This document shows, piece after piece, positions 16,275 to 26,057 of a DNA stretch of 40,310 nt. The first letter of the stretch is position 1; each line of letters opens with the position of its first letter. The notes beneath the pieces were generated by a model that made no database searches, was not told the origin of the DNA, and saw nothing but the letters and a program-made list of their open reading frames with translations. This DNA comes from AA29 sp041481445 (GTDB lineage Bacteria > Acidobacteriota > Vicinamibacteria > Fen-336), in NCBI GenBank assembly GCA_041481445.1, contig JBGPBV010000053.1:1-40310 (forward strand). Reading direction: 5' to 3'. The translations under genes were made by a program, and so were the position numbers.

Positions 16275-16354
16275 GCGAGGTCGCGCGGCCGCCTGCTCGG
16301 GCGGCGCGCGCGGAAGGCCGCCGTCCGTCCCTCCCAGGCGGCGCGCGACCTCGC
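16275..16354. repeat. Long imperfect inverted repeat between receptor and decarboxylase genes
   Basis: Arms 16275-16295 and 16335-16354 are complementary over about 20 bp with one unpaired base, around a 39-base loop that can itself pair (GGGCGGC with GGCCGCC). No T-run follows, so it is not a standard terminator. It fills most of the 110-base gap before the TTG at 16378 and could act as an mRNA processing or 3'-end protection structure, setting different expression of the two genes. Confidence 0.6.
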
Positions 16355-16377
16355 CGAGGAATCTGGGGAAAGAGCCC

Positions 16378-17967
16378 TTGGCCCAGACCGTGCGCGATGC
16401 CGCCCTCCGGGTCCTGCGCGCGCGCGGTCTCACCACCGTCTTCTCCAACCCCGGCTCCACCGAAGTGCCGCTGCTGGCCGGATGGCCGGAGGACCTGCGC
16501 TTCGTGCTCGCGCTCCACGAAGCGTCCGTGGTCGGGATGGCGACGGGGTGGGCCCTCGCCCGCAACGAGCCCGCCTGCGTGCTGCTGCACACCACGGCCG
16601 GGCTGGGCAACGCGGTCGCCGCCCTCGCCACCGCGCGCGTCAACCGCGCCCCCCTGGTCGTCCTCGTGGGACAGCAGGACCGGCGTCACGTGGCCGCCGA
16701 GCCCTTCCTGACCGGGCGGCTCGACGGGCTGGCCGGCGACTACCCGGTATGGGTGAACACGCCCGTACGCGCCGCCGACGTGCCCGGCGCGGTCGACCGG
16801 GCCTGGCACGAGGCGAGCACGGCCCGGGGGCCGGCCGTCGTCATCGTGCACATGGACGACTGGCGGGCCGAAGCGGAGCCGGCGGCGGCCGCCGCCCCTG
16901 CCCGCCTCCTGCGGTCGCGCGAGGCCGACCCGGCGGCGGTGGCCGAGCTGGCTGCGCTCCTCGTGCCGGCGCGCTCGCCCGTGCTGGTGGTGGGCGCGGG
17001 CGCGGACGATCCCGAGACCTGGACGGCGCTCGTGGCCCTGGCCGAGCGGCTCTGGTGCCCGGTCTGGCAGGAGTCCTTCGGGGCGCGCGCAGGCTTCCCG
17101 CAGGACCACCCGCTGTTCGCCGGCCACCTGCCCGCGGCCCGCAGCCGGCTGCGCGACACGCTCGCCGGCCACGACCTCGTGCTGGCGGTGGGGGCGCCCG
17201 TCTTCCGGCAATACCCCTTCGAGCCCGGTCCGTTCCTGCGCGAGGGCACGCGCGTGGCCATCGTGACCGAGGATCCATCCGAGGCCCATCGCGGCGGCGC
17301 CGACCTGGCCCTGCTCGCCTCGCCGGCGGCCGCCTGTCGTGCCCTCGTCTCACAGGTCCCCGCGCGCCCACGCGGCTCGGCCCCGGCGCGCCGTCGCCCC
17401 GACCCGCCGCCGGGCGGACCGCTGAGGGCCGGCCACGTGCTGGAGGCGATCGCGGAGCGGCTGCCACGCGACACGGTGCTGGTGGAGGAGTGTCCGTCCA
17501 ACCGGCCCGAGCTCCATGCGCGCCTGCCCGCCCGCGTGCCGCTCGGCTTCCTGAGCGCGGCCATGGGCGGGCTCGGGTTCGCCCTCCCCGCCGCCATCGG
17601 CGTGCGCATGGCGCGCCCGGATCGCCCAGTGGTGGCGGTGGTGGGGGACGGATCGTCGCTGTATGCGATCCAGTCCCTGTGGAGCGCCGCGCAGTACGAG
17701 GTGGGCGCGCTGTTCGTGATCCTGTCCAACGGCGGCTATGCGGTCATGGACCGGCTGGCCGAGAAGCAGGGCGGAGGAGCGCCCTGGCCGAGCTTCGCCG
17801 TCGACATCGCGGCCATGGCGCGCGCGCTGGGGTGCCCGGCCGTGCGCATCGACACCCACGCCGAGCTGCTGAGCACGCTGGACGCGGTGATGCCCGGCCT
17901 GGCCACCCGGGCGGAGCCGCTCTTGATCGAGGTCGGAGTGCTGCCCGATCCGACCTTCGAGCCGTGA
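16378..17967 (+). CDS. mdlC: Thiamine-diphosphate-dependent benzoylformate decarboxylase-like enzyme
   Basis: 529 residues with the three TPP-enzyme domains. N-terminal PYR domain: FSNPGSTEVPLL, catalytic Glu in LALHEASVVGMATGWA, His in LLHTTAGLGNAV. Middle domain LVVGAGADDPETW. C-terminal TPP domain: VVGDGSSLYAIQSLWSAAQY, then ILSNGGYAVMDRLAEKQGG. This is the MdlC pattern (2-oxo-2-arylacetate to aromatic aldehyde plus CO2). Aligned on APVFR and PG, the second active-site His of Pseudomonas MdlC reads Tyr (APVFRQYPFEPG), so the substrate may differ. The start TTG (16378-16380) follows GGGGAAAGAG. Placed after the receptor gene; with a 4-hydroxy or vanilloyl substrate its product could be oxidised toward protocatechuate (inference). 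Confidence 0.85.
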   Translation: MAQTVRDAALRVLRARGLTTVFSNPGSTEVPLLAGWPEDLRFVLALHEASVVGMATGWALARNEPACVLLHTTAGLGNAVAALATARVNRAPLVVLVGQQDRRHVAAEPFLTGRLDGLAGDYPVWVNTPVRAADVPGAVDRAWHEASTARGPAVVIVHMDDWRAEAEPAAAAAPARLLRSREADPAAVAELAALLVPARSPVLVVGAGADDPETWTALVALAERLWCPVWQESFGARAGFPQDHPLFAGHLPAARSRLRDTLAGHDLVLAVGAPVFRQYPFEPGPFLREGTRVAIVTEDPSEAHRGGADLALLASPAAACRALVSQVPARPRGSAPARRRPDPPPGGPLRAGHVLEAIAERLPRDTVLVEECPSNRPELHARLPARVPLGFLSAAMGGLGFALPAAIGVRMARPDRPVVAVVGDGSSLYAIQSLWSAAQYEVGALFVILSNGGYAVMDRLAEKQGGGAPWPSFAVDIAAMARALGCPAVRIDTHAELLSTLDAVMPGLATRAEPLLIEVGVLPDPTFEP

Positions 17968-17971
17968 GCGG

Positions 17972-20424
<2,453 letters not shown>

Positions 20425-20428
<4 letters not shown>

Positions 20429-20892
20429 TCCGGGTCCTCCCGCTGGACGACGATCACGGTGGCGCGGCCGCGGCGGTCCTTCAGCCGCGGTATGGTCACG
20501 GTGAGGAGGCCGCCGGAGAGGCGGGCCTCGGCGCTGCGCACGTCCACCGGGACGTCGAGGGTGACCATCCGCGTGAAGCGGCCCTGCGGCCGCTCCATGC
20601 AGAGGAAGCTCGCGGAGCCGGCCGGCTGCCGCTCCTTCCGCTCGCCGGCGATCACCAGGTGCCGGTCGCGGAACATCACGCGAAGCCCCTCCGCGGTCAG
20701 GCCCGGCACCTCGGCCACGATGGTGAGCTTGCCGTGGCTCTCGAAGACGTCCACGCTCGGGGTCCACTCGCCGTTGGAGGGAGGCTCCGACCGGTCCAGG
20801 TCGGCCAGCCGCTCCAGGAGCTGATGGACCTCGCGCCGGAGGAGCGCCAGGTCGAGGTGGGCCGTCCGCGGGGGCCGCCGGATGACGGTCAT
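20425..20892 (-). CDS. Hsp20/alpha-crystallin family small heat-shock protein
   Basis: 155 residues from ATG at 20890-20892 (an ATG 14 codons upstream is possible). N-terminal helix (LLRREVHQLLERLADLDR), alpha-crystallin domain from WTPSVDVFESHGKLTIVAEVPGLTAEGLRVMFRDRHLVIAGER to LSGGLLTVTIPRLKDR. It is an ATP-independent holdase that keeps unfolding proteins soluble. The overlap with lon (ATGA) fits a stress unit handing clients to the protease. No CIRCE-like or sigma-32-like promoter was recognised upstream. Confidence 0.94.
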
Positions 20893-20958
20893 CGGTCTCG
20901 ACCCAAGTAGATCCCACGCCGCCCGGCCGCGCAAGGGAGTCGAAAGCCTGGCCGTTCC

Positions 20959-22596
20959 TCAGTACCTCTTCAGCACGATCAGGGTCCGGTCGTCGGTGGC
21001 CTTGGTGCCCGCCTCGAAGACCTCCAGCTCGCGCAGGATCTCCGTCTGCAGGCCGGCGGCGTCCAGCCCGCGGCCCCGGAGGCCGACCTCGGCCAGCCGC
21101 TGGTCGCCGAACTCGTCCCCCTTGGCGCTCCAGGTCTCGGTCACGCCGTCGGAGAAGATCAGGAGCGTGTCACCCCGCCGCAGCTCGGCCGTGCCCTCCT
21201 CGTAGGGCACGGAGTCGAACAGGCCGAGCACCATCCCGCCCTCGGTGAGGGTCTCCACGCTGCCGTCGCGCCGGATGAGCAGGGGCGGGTTGTGCCCGGC
21301 GTTGACGTAGTCGACGCCGCCGCTGGTGGGGTCGAGGCGGGCCAGGAAGAACGTGATGTACTTGCCGGAGGTGACGTTCTGGCAGACCGTGCTGTTGATC
21401 CGGGTCACCGCCTCCGCTACCGAGTCGTCCGCCCAGTGCCCGCGCACCGACGCCCGCAGCACCGTCATGAGCAGGGCGGCCCCCGTGCCCTTTCCGGAGA
21501 CGTCGCCCAGGGCCATCAGCAAGCGCCCCTGGTTGAGGGAGAAGTCGTAGTAGTCGCCCCCGACGGTGCGGCAGGGCCGGTTGGAGCCCACCACGCCGTA
21601 GCCGGACACGACGGGGGCGCCGTCGGGGAGGAGACCGCGCTGGATCTCCGCCGCCACCCGCATGTCCTCCTCGAGGCGGCGCTTCTCCATGCTCTCCTCG
21701 AGCAGCCGCACGTTCTCGATCTTGGCCGCGGCCACGTTGGCGAGCGCGGTCACGATGCGGGCGTCCTCCTCCGTGTACGGGCGGGTCACGGCCAGGGAAT
21801 CGAGGTACACGAGGCCGATCACCGCGTCCTGCTCCGCGCTCGTCGACGTGAACCACAGCGGCGCGCAGAGGGCGGAGCGGATGCCGGTGGAGAGGATGGA
21901 GTCCTGGGTGCTGAAGGCGGCGTCCTCCATGAGGTTCGGGAGGAGCATGGTCTCGCGGCGCTCGAGGACCCGCCGCGCGATCGAGCGGCTGACCTTGGTG
22001 AGCAGGGGCTGGCCGCCGCGGCTGCGCGTGGCCTTGATCGCCGGCTCCGGGGGCTTGCCTTCCAGGAGCAGGATGGCCGCCCGCTCGCAGGGCACGGCCG
22101 CGAAGAGCAGGTCGAGCACCTGGTCGAACAGCTCCGGCAGCGGCCGGTGGGCGAGCAGGGAGCGGGCGGCCTGGCTCAGCACCTCCAGCACCCGGTTCTG
22201 CCTCAGGAGCTCCTCGGGGTCGATGGAGGGCTTGGTCTTGATGTCGCTCAGCTCGCGGGCGGAGAAGATGCGCGTGCCCTCCGGAGGCGCCGAGTCCTCC
22301 TCCACGTCCTCCACCGAGAAGGTCAGCACGTGCTCCCCCAGCGTGATCACGTCGCCGTGGCGGAGCCGGCGGTCGCCGTGGACGGGCTCGCCGTTGAGGA
22401 GGGTGCCGTTCTTGCTCCCGAGGTCGTGCAGGAAGAAGTTGACGTCCTTGCGGAGGATCTCCGCGTGGTGCCGGGAGAGCCACTGGTCGGGGAGGAAGAT
22501 GTCGCTGTCCCGGGACCGGCCGATGGTCACCCGGTCCTTCGCGAGGGCGTACCGCTCGCGGGACCCGTCGCCGGTGTCGATCGAGATCTCGGCCAT
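20959..22596 (-). CDS. FHA-GAF-SpoIIE (PP2C) serine phosphatase
   Basis: 545 residues. FHA domain at about 1-100 (VTIGRSRDSDIFLPDQWLSRHHAEIL, LGSKNGTLLNGEPV), which binds phosphothreonine; GAF domain at about 160-310 (LLFAAVPCERAAILLLEG, GIRSALCAPLWF); RsbU/SpoIIE phosphatase at about 330-545 (IQRGLLPDGAP, VGGDYYDFSLNQGRLLMALGDVSGKGTGAALLM, GHNPPLLIRRDG, LLIFSDGVTE). The metal-binding Asp residues of the PP2C fold are in place (GDYYDF, GDVSGKG, SDGVTE). Likely dephosphorylates a partner-switch or kinase-controlled protein, but no anti-sigma or STAS gene is nearby. The start at ATG 22594-22596 is where the FHA fold begins. Confidence 0.93.
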   Translation of the reverse strand: MAEISIDTGDGSRERYALAKDRVTIGRSRDSDIFLPDQWLSRHHAEILRKDVNFFLHDLGSKNGTLLNGEPVHGDRRLRHGDVITLGEHVLTFSVEDVEEDSAPPEGTRIFSARELSDIKTKPSIDPEELLRQNRVLEVLSQAARSLLAHRPLPELFDQVLDLLFAAVPCERAAILLLEGKPPEPAIKATRSRGGQPLLTKVSRSIARRVLERRETMLLPNLMEDAAFSTQDSILSTGIRSALCAPLWFTSTSAEQDAVIGLVYLDSLAVTRPYTEEDARIVTALANVAAAKIENVRLLEESMEKRRLEEDMRVAAEIQRGLLPDGAPVVSGYGVVGSNRPCRTVGGDYYDFSLNQGRLLMALGDVSGKGTGAALLMTVLRASVRGHWADDSVAEAVTRINSTVCQNVTSGKYITFFLARLDPTSGGVDYVNAGHNPPLLIRRDGSVETLTEGGMVLGLFDSVPYEEGTAELRRGDTLLIFSDGVTETWSAKGDEFGDQRLAEVGLRGRGLDAAGLQTEILRELEVFEAGTKATDDRTLIVLKRY

Positions 22597-22612
22597 GGGC
22601 GCTGGCGGAGCG

Positions 22613-22618
22613 ATTCTA
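22613..22618 (-). promoter_or_regulatory. -10 hexamer TAGAAT before the FHA-GAF-SpoIIE gene
   Basis: TAGAAT on the minus strand, 16 bases before the ATG, would give a leader under 12 bases with no Shine-Dalgarno sequence. A small hairpin (CCCGC, GAA, GCGGG) lies immediately upstream at 22621-22633. It suggests the gene can be transcribed apart from the preceding VWFA gene. Confidence 0.4.
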
Positions 22619-22667
22619 TACCCGCTTCGCGGGCGGTCCCGAGATCCCGAGGGCATGCCTTCGCGGT

Positions 22668-23636
22668 TCAGTTGGTCGTGGGGGGAGCGGGCGGCCGGCG
22701 GCGCTTGACCGCGAAGTAGCCCTTGCGGACGCGCACCTCGGCGTCCTTGCGCTCCCGCAGGCGGATCTCGATCTCGCGCCAGGTGCCGTCCGGTGGGCGC
22801 TTGGGGGCGTAGGCCAGCAGGTAGTGGTTGTGCATCTCGTCCGAGATGGCGGCGAAGATCTTGATCAGCTCGCCGATCTTGTCCGGGAAGAAGAAGGCCC
22901 CTCCCGTCTCCTGCGAGATGTGGCGCAGGAAGCCGCGCGGGCTGCGCGCGAGGAGCCCCGACTCGCCCCGGAAGCCGATGCAGTAGACGGTGGCCTCCAC
23001 CGAGCGCGCGTAGTCGACGACCTCCTGCTCCTTCATGGTGCTGGTGGTGTCGGCCCCGTCCGTGAAGACCACGATCGCCTTCCGCCCCGGCTGGTCCTTC
23101 ACCCGCTCCAGGCCGTAATGGATGGCGTCGTAGAGACTGGTGCCGCCCCAGGCCTCCAGGGCCTCCACGAACTGGTCCAGGCGCTCGGTGTCGCCGGTGA
23201 ACTCCGCGCTCCCCTTGATGCTCTCGTTGAACGAGACCACGAGCGCGGTGTCGACGTCCTCGAGCTTGCCCACGAACGTGCGCGCCGCCTCCTGCAGGAA
23301 GTGCATGTTGTGGCGCATGCTCCCGCTGCAGTCGAGCACGAGCACCACGGAGAGGGGGATGCGCTCCGCGCCCGCCCCTCCCGCCTCCCGGAAGTACGAC
23401 ACCTCCTGGGGCTGCCCGTCCTCGAGCACCTCCACGTCCTTGGGACCGAGGCCGCGCACGAACTTGCCGGCCTTGTCGTACACCACCGCGGTGACGGAGA
23501 CGACGTCCACGTCCACTTCCACGCGGAAGGGGACGCGCGGCGAAGCCGAGGGCGCGGGGGACGGCGACTGTGCCAGCAGCATCCCCGTGCAGGCGAGGAC
23601 GCCGAGCCCGGCGCCGGCGATGCGGGTCCCGATCAC
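22668..23636 (-). CDS. Secreted VWFA-related protein, acidobacterial type
   Basis: 322 residues. A short signal peptide region (GAGLGVLACTGMLLAQ), a Pro/Ser linker, an N-terminal strand domain (VTAVVYDKAGKFVRGLGPKDVEVLEDGQPQEVSYF) characteristic of the VWFA-related family expanded in Acidobacteria, then a von Willebrand A domain with MIDAS DCSGSMRHN, Thr in GGTSLYDAI and Asp in FTDGADTT. C-terminus RVRKGYFAVKR. It should bind a metal and a protein partner in the periplasm or at the surface; no specific partner is known. The start is GTG at 23634-23636, overlapping the DUF4126 stop (GTGA). Confidence 0.92.
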   Translation of the reverse strand: MIGTRIAGAGLGVLACTGMLLAQSPSPAPSASPRVPFRVEVDVDVVSVTAVVYDKAGKFVRGLGPKDVEVLEDGQPQEVSYFREAGGAGAERIPLSVVLVLDCSGSMRHNMHFLQEAARTFVGKLEDVDTALVVSFNESIKGSAEFTGDTERLDQFVEALEAWGGTSLYDAIHYGLERVKDQPGRKAIVVFTDGADTTSTMKEQEVVDYARSVEATVYCIGFRGESGLLARSPRGFLRHISQETGGAFFFPDKIGELIKIFAAISDEMHNHYLLAYAPKRPPDGTWREIEIRLRERKDAEVRVRKGYFAVKRRRPPAPPTTN

Positions 23637-24223
23637 GTGGTGCGGAGAGCGGGGGCGGGGCGCCGCGCCATCCGGCGCAAGACGAGGAAGGCCACCGTCA
23701 GCAGGGCGGTCGCGGCCAGGACCGGCACCACCACGGTCAGGACGAACATGGCCACCGCCATCACGTCCTCGAAGATGCTGATCAACGGGTTGGCCAGGCC
23801 GCCGGTGAGGGTGGTGGACGCCGCGCGCACGACCGTCTTCGCCGCGTGCGGCACCATGGCGGCGGGGGCGCCCACGGCCACGCCGAGGGCGAGGGCGGTC
23901 AGGGGGTCGCGCACCTCCCACATCACGGAGGCGGCCAGCAGCGCCCCCGCGGCCGGGCGGAGCACGGTCGAGAGCATGTCCAGCGCGTGGTCCACCGCGG
24001 GGACCTTGTCTCCGATCATCTCGACGAGGGTGGCCACGCCGAAGAGGATCAGGGCGCGGTTGCTGCCGATGAACGCGAACGAGGGGCCGAGGGTGAGGAA
24101 TCCGGCCCGGGCGAGGCCGCCGGCCAGGAGCAGGGGCAGCCAGGCGCGAACGCCGGCGCAGGCAGCCAGCCCTATGGCGAGGCTGACCGAGGAGACCACG
24201 TCGGCCCAGGCCACCGTATCCAC
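23633..24223 (-). CDS. DUF4126 integral membrane protein
   Basis: 196 residues with at least five hydrophobic segments (SVSLAIGLAACAGVRAWLPLLLAGGLA; ALILFGVATLVEMIGDKVPAVDHALD; LRPAAGALLAASVMW; LTALALGVAVGAPAAMVPHAAK; VMAVAMFVLTVVVPVLAATALL). The phrase EMIGDKVPAVDHALD is typical of DUF4126 (PF13548), whose function is unknown. It shares an operon with the VWFA gene (4-base overlap) and lies 38 bases after the secreted-protein gene. Confidence 0.88.
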   Translation of the reverse strand: MDTVAWADVVSSVSLAIGLAACAGVRAWLPLLLAGGLARAGFLTLGPSFAFIGSNRALILFGVATLVEMIGDKVPAVDHALDMLSTVLRPAAGALLAASVMWEVRDPLTALALGVAVGAPAAMVPHAAKTVVRAASTTLTGGLANPLISIFEDVMAVAMFVLTVVVPVLAATALLTVAFLVLRRMARRPAPALRTT

Positions 24224-24261
24224 CGGTCGAGACTAGGGCCGCGGCCGGGGGGTGTCAAGCG

Positions 24262-25029
24262 TCACTCCGGCCCGAGCTCGAGGCGGAACGTCTCCACGCC
24301 GCGCATGCGCTTGCGCGTGAACTCCATCTGGCCGCGCTGCTGATGGAGCTCCAGGACGTTGGGGGCGTCGAGGCGAAGGGCGAGGGGCGACGTGGCGAAG
24401 GCCACCTCCCGCCAGGCCGGGGTGGCCGCCGATCCTTCGTTCACCTGGTAGGCCACGCGCAGGGCGTGGCTCTCGCCGGAGAGGCGGGGCAGCTCCATCC
24501 GCAGCAGGACGCGTCCAGGCTGCGCCTCCGGAGGGGAGAGCAGCACGCCGGGGGCGGCCATGCCCGCCTCGTCGCCCGACGTGAACGCGAACGTGTTCAC
24601 GACGGCGCCCGGAAGGTCCTCCGGGTCGAGGTGGGAGTCGGTCCAGGACGCCACCGGCCCCTCGTCGATCCGCAGCTCCAGGCGCAGCGAGGGGTCGGAC
24701 GGCGCCTCGCGCTTGTCCCAGGCCTGCCAGAAGCTGGCCCCGGTCACCGCCAGGACGAGGTGCGCGGCCGGGACGGGAGTCGGCGCCGGCGCCGGGGTTC
24801 CCGTCGCGCCGTGGAGGACCTCTTCCTTGCCGTCGGCGCGCACCAGCCGCTCGATCCGGCTCTTCGGCACCAGGATGGTGGCGAAGGGCATCTTGAGGCG
24901 GATCGCGCGCGGGGTCTCGGACACGATCGACCCCGTCAGCCGGTCGCCGTTGGTCAGCCAGATCACCTCCGCGCGCGCGAGCGCGGGCAGGAGGACGAGG
25001 ACGAGCGCGAGCGCGCCCCGGGATCTCAC
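24262..25029 (-). CDS. Secreted protein of unknown function with N-terminal NGDRLTG-type domain
   Basis: 255 residues. The GTG start (25027-25029) gives a good signal peptide (SRGALALVLVLLPALARA); the frame extends upstream only through low-complexity sequence. After cleavage comes EVIWLTNGDRLTGSIVSETPRAIRLKMPFATILVPKSRIERL, a small SH3-like beta domain seen in many secreted proteins of this phylum, a Pro/Ala linker, and a beta-rich C-terminal domain of about 140 residues I cannot assign. The stop of the upstream zinc-ribbon gene overlaps its start (GTGA). Confidence 0.75.
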   Translation of the reverse strand: MRSRGALALVLVLLPALARAEVIWLTNGDRLTGSIVSETPRAIRLKMPFATILVPKSRIERLVRADGKEEVLHGATGTPAPAPTPVPAAHLVLAVTGASFWQAWDKREAPSDPSLRLELRIDEGPVASWTDSHLDPEDLPGAVVNTFAFTSGDEAGMAAPGVLLSPPEAQPGRVLLRMELPRLSGESHALRVAYQVNEGSAATPAWREVAFATSPLALRLDAPNVLELHQQRGQMEFTRKRMRGVETFRLELGPE

Positions 25030-25229
25030 GTGACCAGCCCGCAGGTCAGGCAGCGTGTCGCCTCTCCCCCCGCGACGGCCCGGAAGCGTTCCTCGAAGCA
25101 GTCCGGCTCGCGGCAGACGTGGACCCCGCACTCACATTCCCAGCCTACGTCAGCGGGACCGGCCAGCGGGCGGCCGCAGACCTGGCACGTCGTCGAGGGG
25201 GGTGGTTCCGGGGTCGGGTTCTTGGGCAA
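25026..25229 (-). CDS. Small zinc-ribbon protein
   Basis: 67 residues from TTG at 25227-25229. Eight cysteines in CxxC-like pairs (TTCQVCG, WECECGVHVC, PDCFEER, TRCLTCG) can bind two zinc ions. No other domain. It heads a minus-strand operon with the secreted protein, DUF4126 and VWFA genes (overlaps of 4 bases at two junctions). A TATACT at 25260-25265 on the minus strand is a candidate -10. Function unknown. Confidence 0.7.
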   Translation of the reverse strand: MPKNPTPEPPPSTTCQVCGRPLAGPADVGWECECGVHVCREPDCFEERFRAVAGGEATRCLTCGLVT

Positions 25230-25273
25230 GCGTACGGGGCGCGTCGCGGTATGGAGCCGAGTATACCAGCGCC

Positions 25274-25302
25274 TTGACCGCCCCCAGGGTGGCGCCTAGA
25301 AT
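25274..25302 (+). promoter_or_regulatory. Leaderless promoter of the first PilZ gene
   Basis: -35 TTGACC (25274-25279), 17-base spacer, -10 TAGAAT (25297-25302), then only 7 bases to the ATG at 25310. Transcription should start at or next to the start codon. It overlaps the candidate divergent promoter of the zinc-ribbon gene. Confidence 0.75.
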
Positions 25303-25309
25303 CCGCGCC

Positions 25310-25657
25310 ATGCCCGGCGCCGACGACGATCGCCGCCGACACCCTCGGGTGCGCCTCGATGGCCGCACCGGAGGGCGCGCCACCGTCTTTGCCGACTTCA
25401 AGGTCGTGGCCCTGTCCGAGGACGGCGCCTGCCTCGAGATGGCCACGCCCCTGGCCGTGGACTCCCAGTGCGACATCACGCTCAACCTGGCCCACGTCAC
25501 CGTCGACCTTCGTGGGCAGGTGGTGCACATCGACCAGCCGCCGGAGGCCGCCCCCGGGTCCTACCACGTGGGGATCTCGTTCGTGAAGGTCGACGCCCTC
25601 GACCGCGCCCTCCTCGAGTCCTTCCTCGATCGCGAGCGTCAGCGGGCCGGCGCGTGA
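25310..25657 (+). CDS. PilZ domain protein (putative c-di-GMP receptor)
   Basis: 115 residues, a bare PilZ domain: RRRHPRVRLDG supplies the RxxxR motif and VVALSEDGACLEMATPL the (D/N)xSxxG-like motif, followed by the beta-barrel strands (VDLRGQVVHID, YHVGISFVKVD). The first position of the second motif is Ala-Leu-Ser rather than Asp, so nucleotide binding may be weakened. It is followed with a GTGA overlap by a second PilZ gene. ATG at 25310 fits the leaderless promoter at 25274-25302. Confidence 0.85.
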   Translation: MPGADDDRRRHPRVRLDGRTGGRATVFADFKVVALSEDGACLEMATPLAVDSQCDITLNLAHVTVDLRGQVVHIDQPPEAAPGSYHVGISFVKVDALDRALLESFLDRERQRAGA

Positions 25658-25938
25658 GCGACCACGCCGTCACCGGCACCGCCCGGGGACAGATCCCCGC
25701 CCGGCTCCTGGACTTGAGCATGGGAGGCGCCCTGCTCGCACTCGTGACCGCCCTCGAGGTGGGCGCCGTTCACGACTTCGCGCTCCAGCTCGACGGTGAG
25801 GTCCTGTGGGTCCAGGGCGAGGTGCGCCGGTGCCGGCAGGTCCGCGCGGAGGGGTTCGAGGTCGGAGTGCAATTCATCGGCATCCACCCCCAGGACGAGC
25901 GCCGCCTGCGCGCGTACCTCGACCAGCGGCGGCATTAG
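25654..25938 (+). CDS. Second PilZ domain protein
   Basis: 94 residues starting at GTG 25654-25656, overlapping the stop of the first PilZ gene. ARLLDLSMGGALLAL is a clear DxSxxG motif; the rest (FALQLDGEVLWVQGEVRRCRQV, FEVGVQFIGIHPQDERRLRAYL) is the PilZ barrel and closing helix. The N-terminal RxxxR arm is not clear (TARGQIPAR). The pair looks like a split or duplicated tandem PilZ unit in which one partner has the better arginine arm and the other the better DxSxxG loop. Confidence 0.82.
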   Translation: MSDHAVTGTARGQIPARLLDLSMGGALLALVTALEVGAVHDFALQLDGEVLWVQGEVRRCRQVRAEGFEVGVQFIGIHPQDERRLRAYLDQRRH

Positions 25939-25948
25939 CGGTCTTATC

Positions 25949-26000
25949 TCAGGGGGGGCACTCGCGCTCCTCTCGTTCGGCGCTTCGCGGCCCCCCCTGA
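25949..26000. repeat. Perfect 11-bp stem with 30-base loop in a convergent gap
   Basis: TCAGGGGGGGC (25949-25959) is exactly complementary to 25990-26000. A second small hairpin (GCCCGC, TGC, GCGGGC) lies near 26019-26033. Both sit between the convergent PilZ and dehydrogenase genes. They may serve as a bidirectional terminator without T-tracts or be a dispersed intergenic repeat; only one copy is in this window. Confidence 0.55.
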
Positions 26001-26057
26001 AACCCCCCATCGCTGCGCCGCCCGCTGCGCGGGCGCCGCGCTCCTGACGTCGCCCGG

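Noticed and set aside
13351..17967. A 1538-codon plus-strand frame across the receptor and decarboxylase
   Set aside because: The part over the receptor is the out-of-frame shadow of the receptor gene; the real gene begins at TTG 16378.
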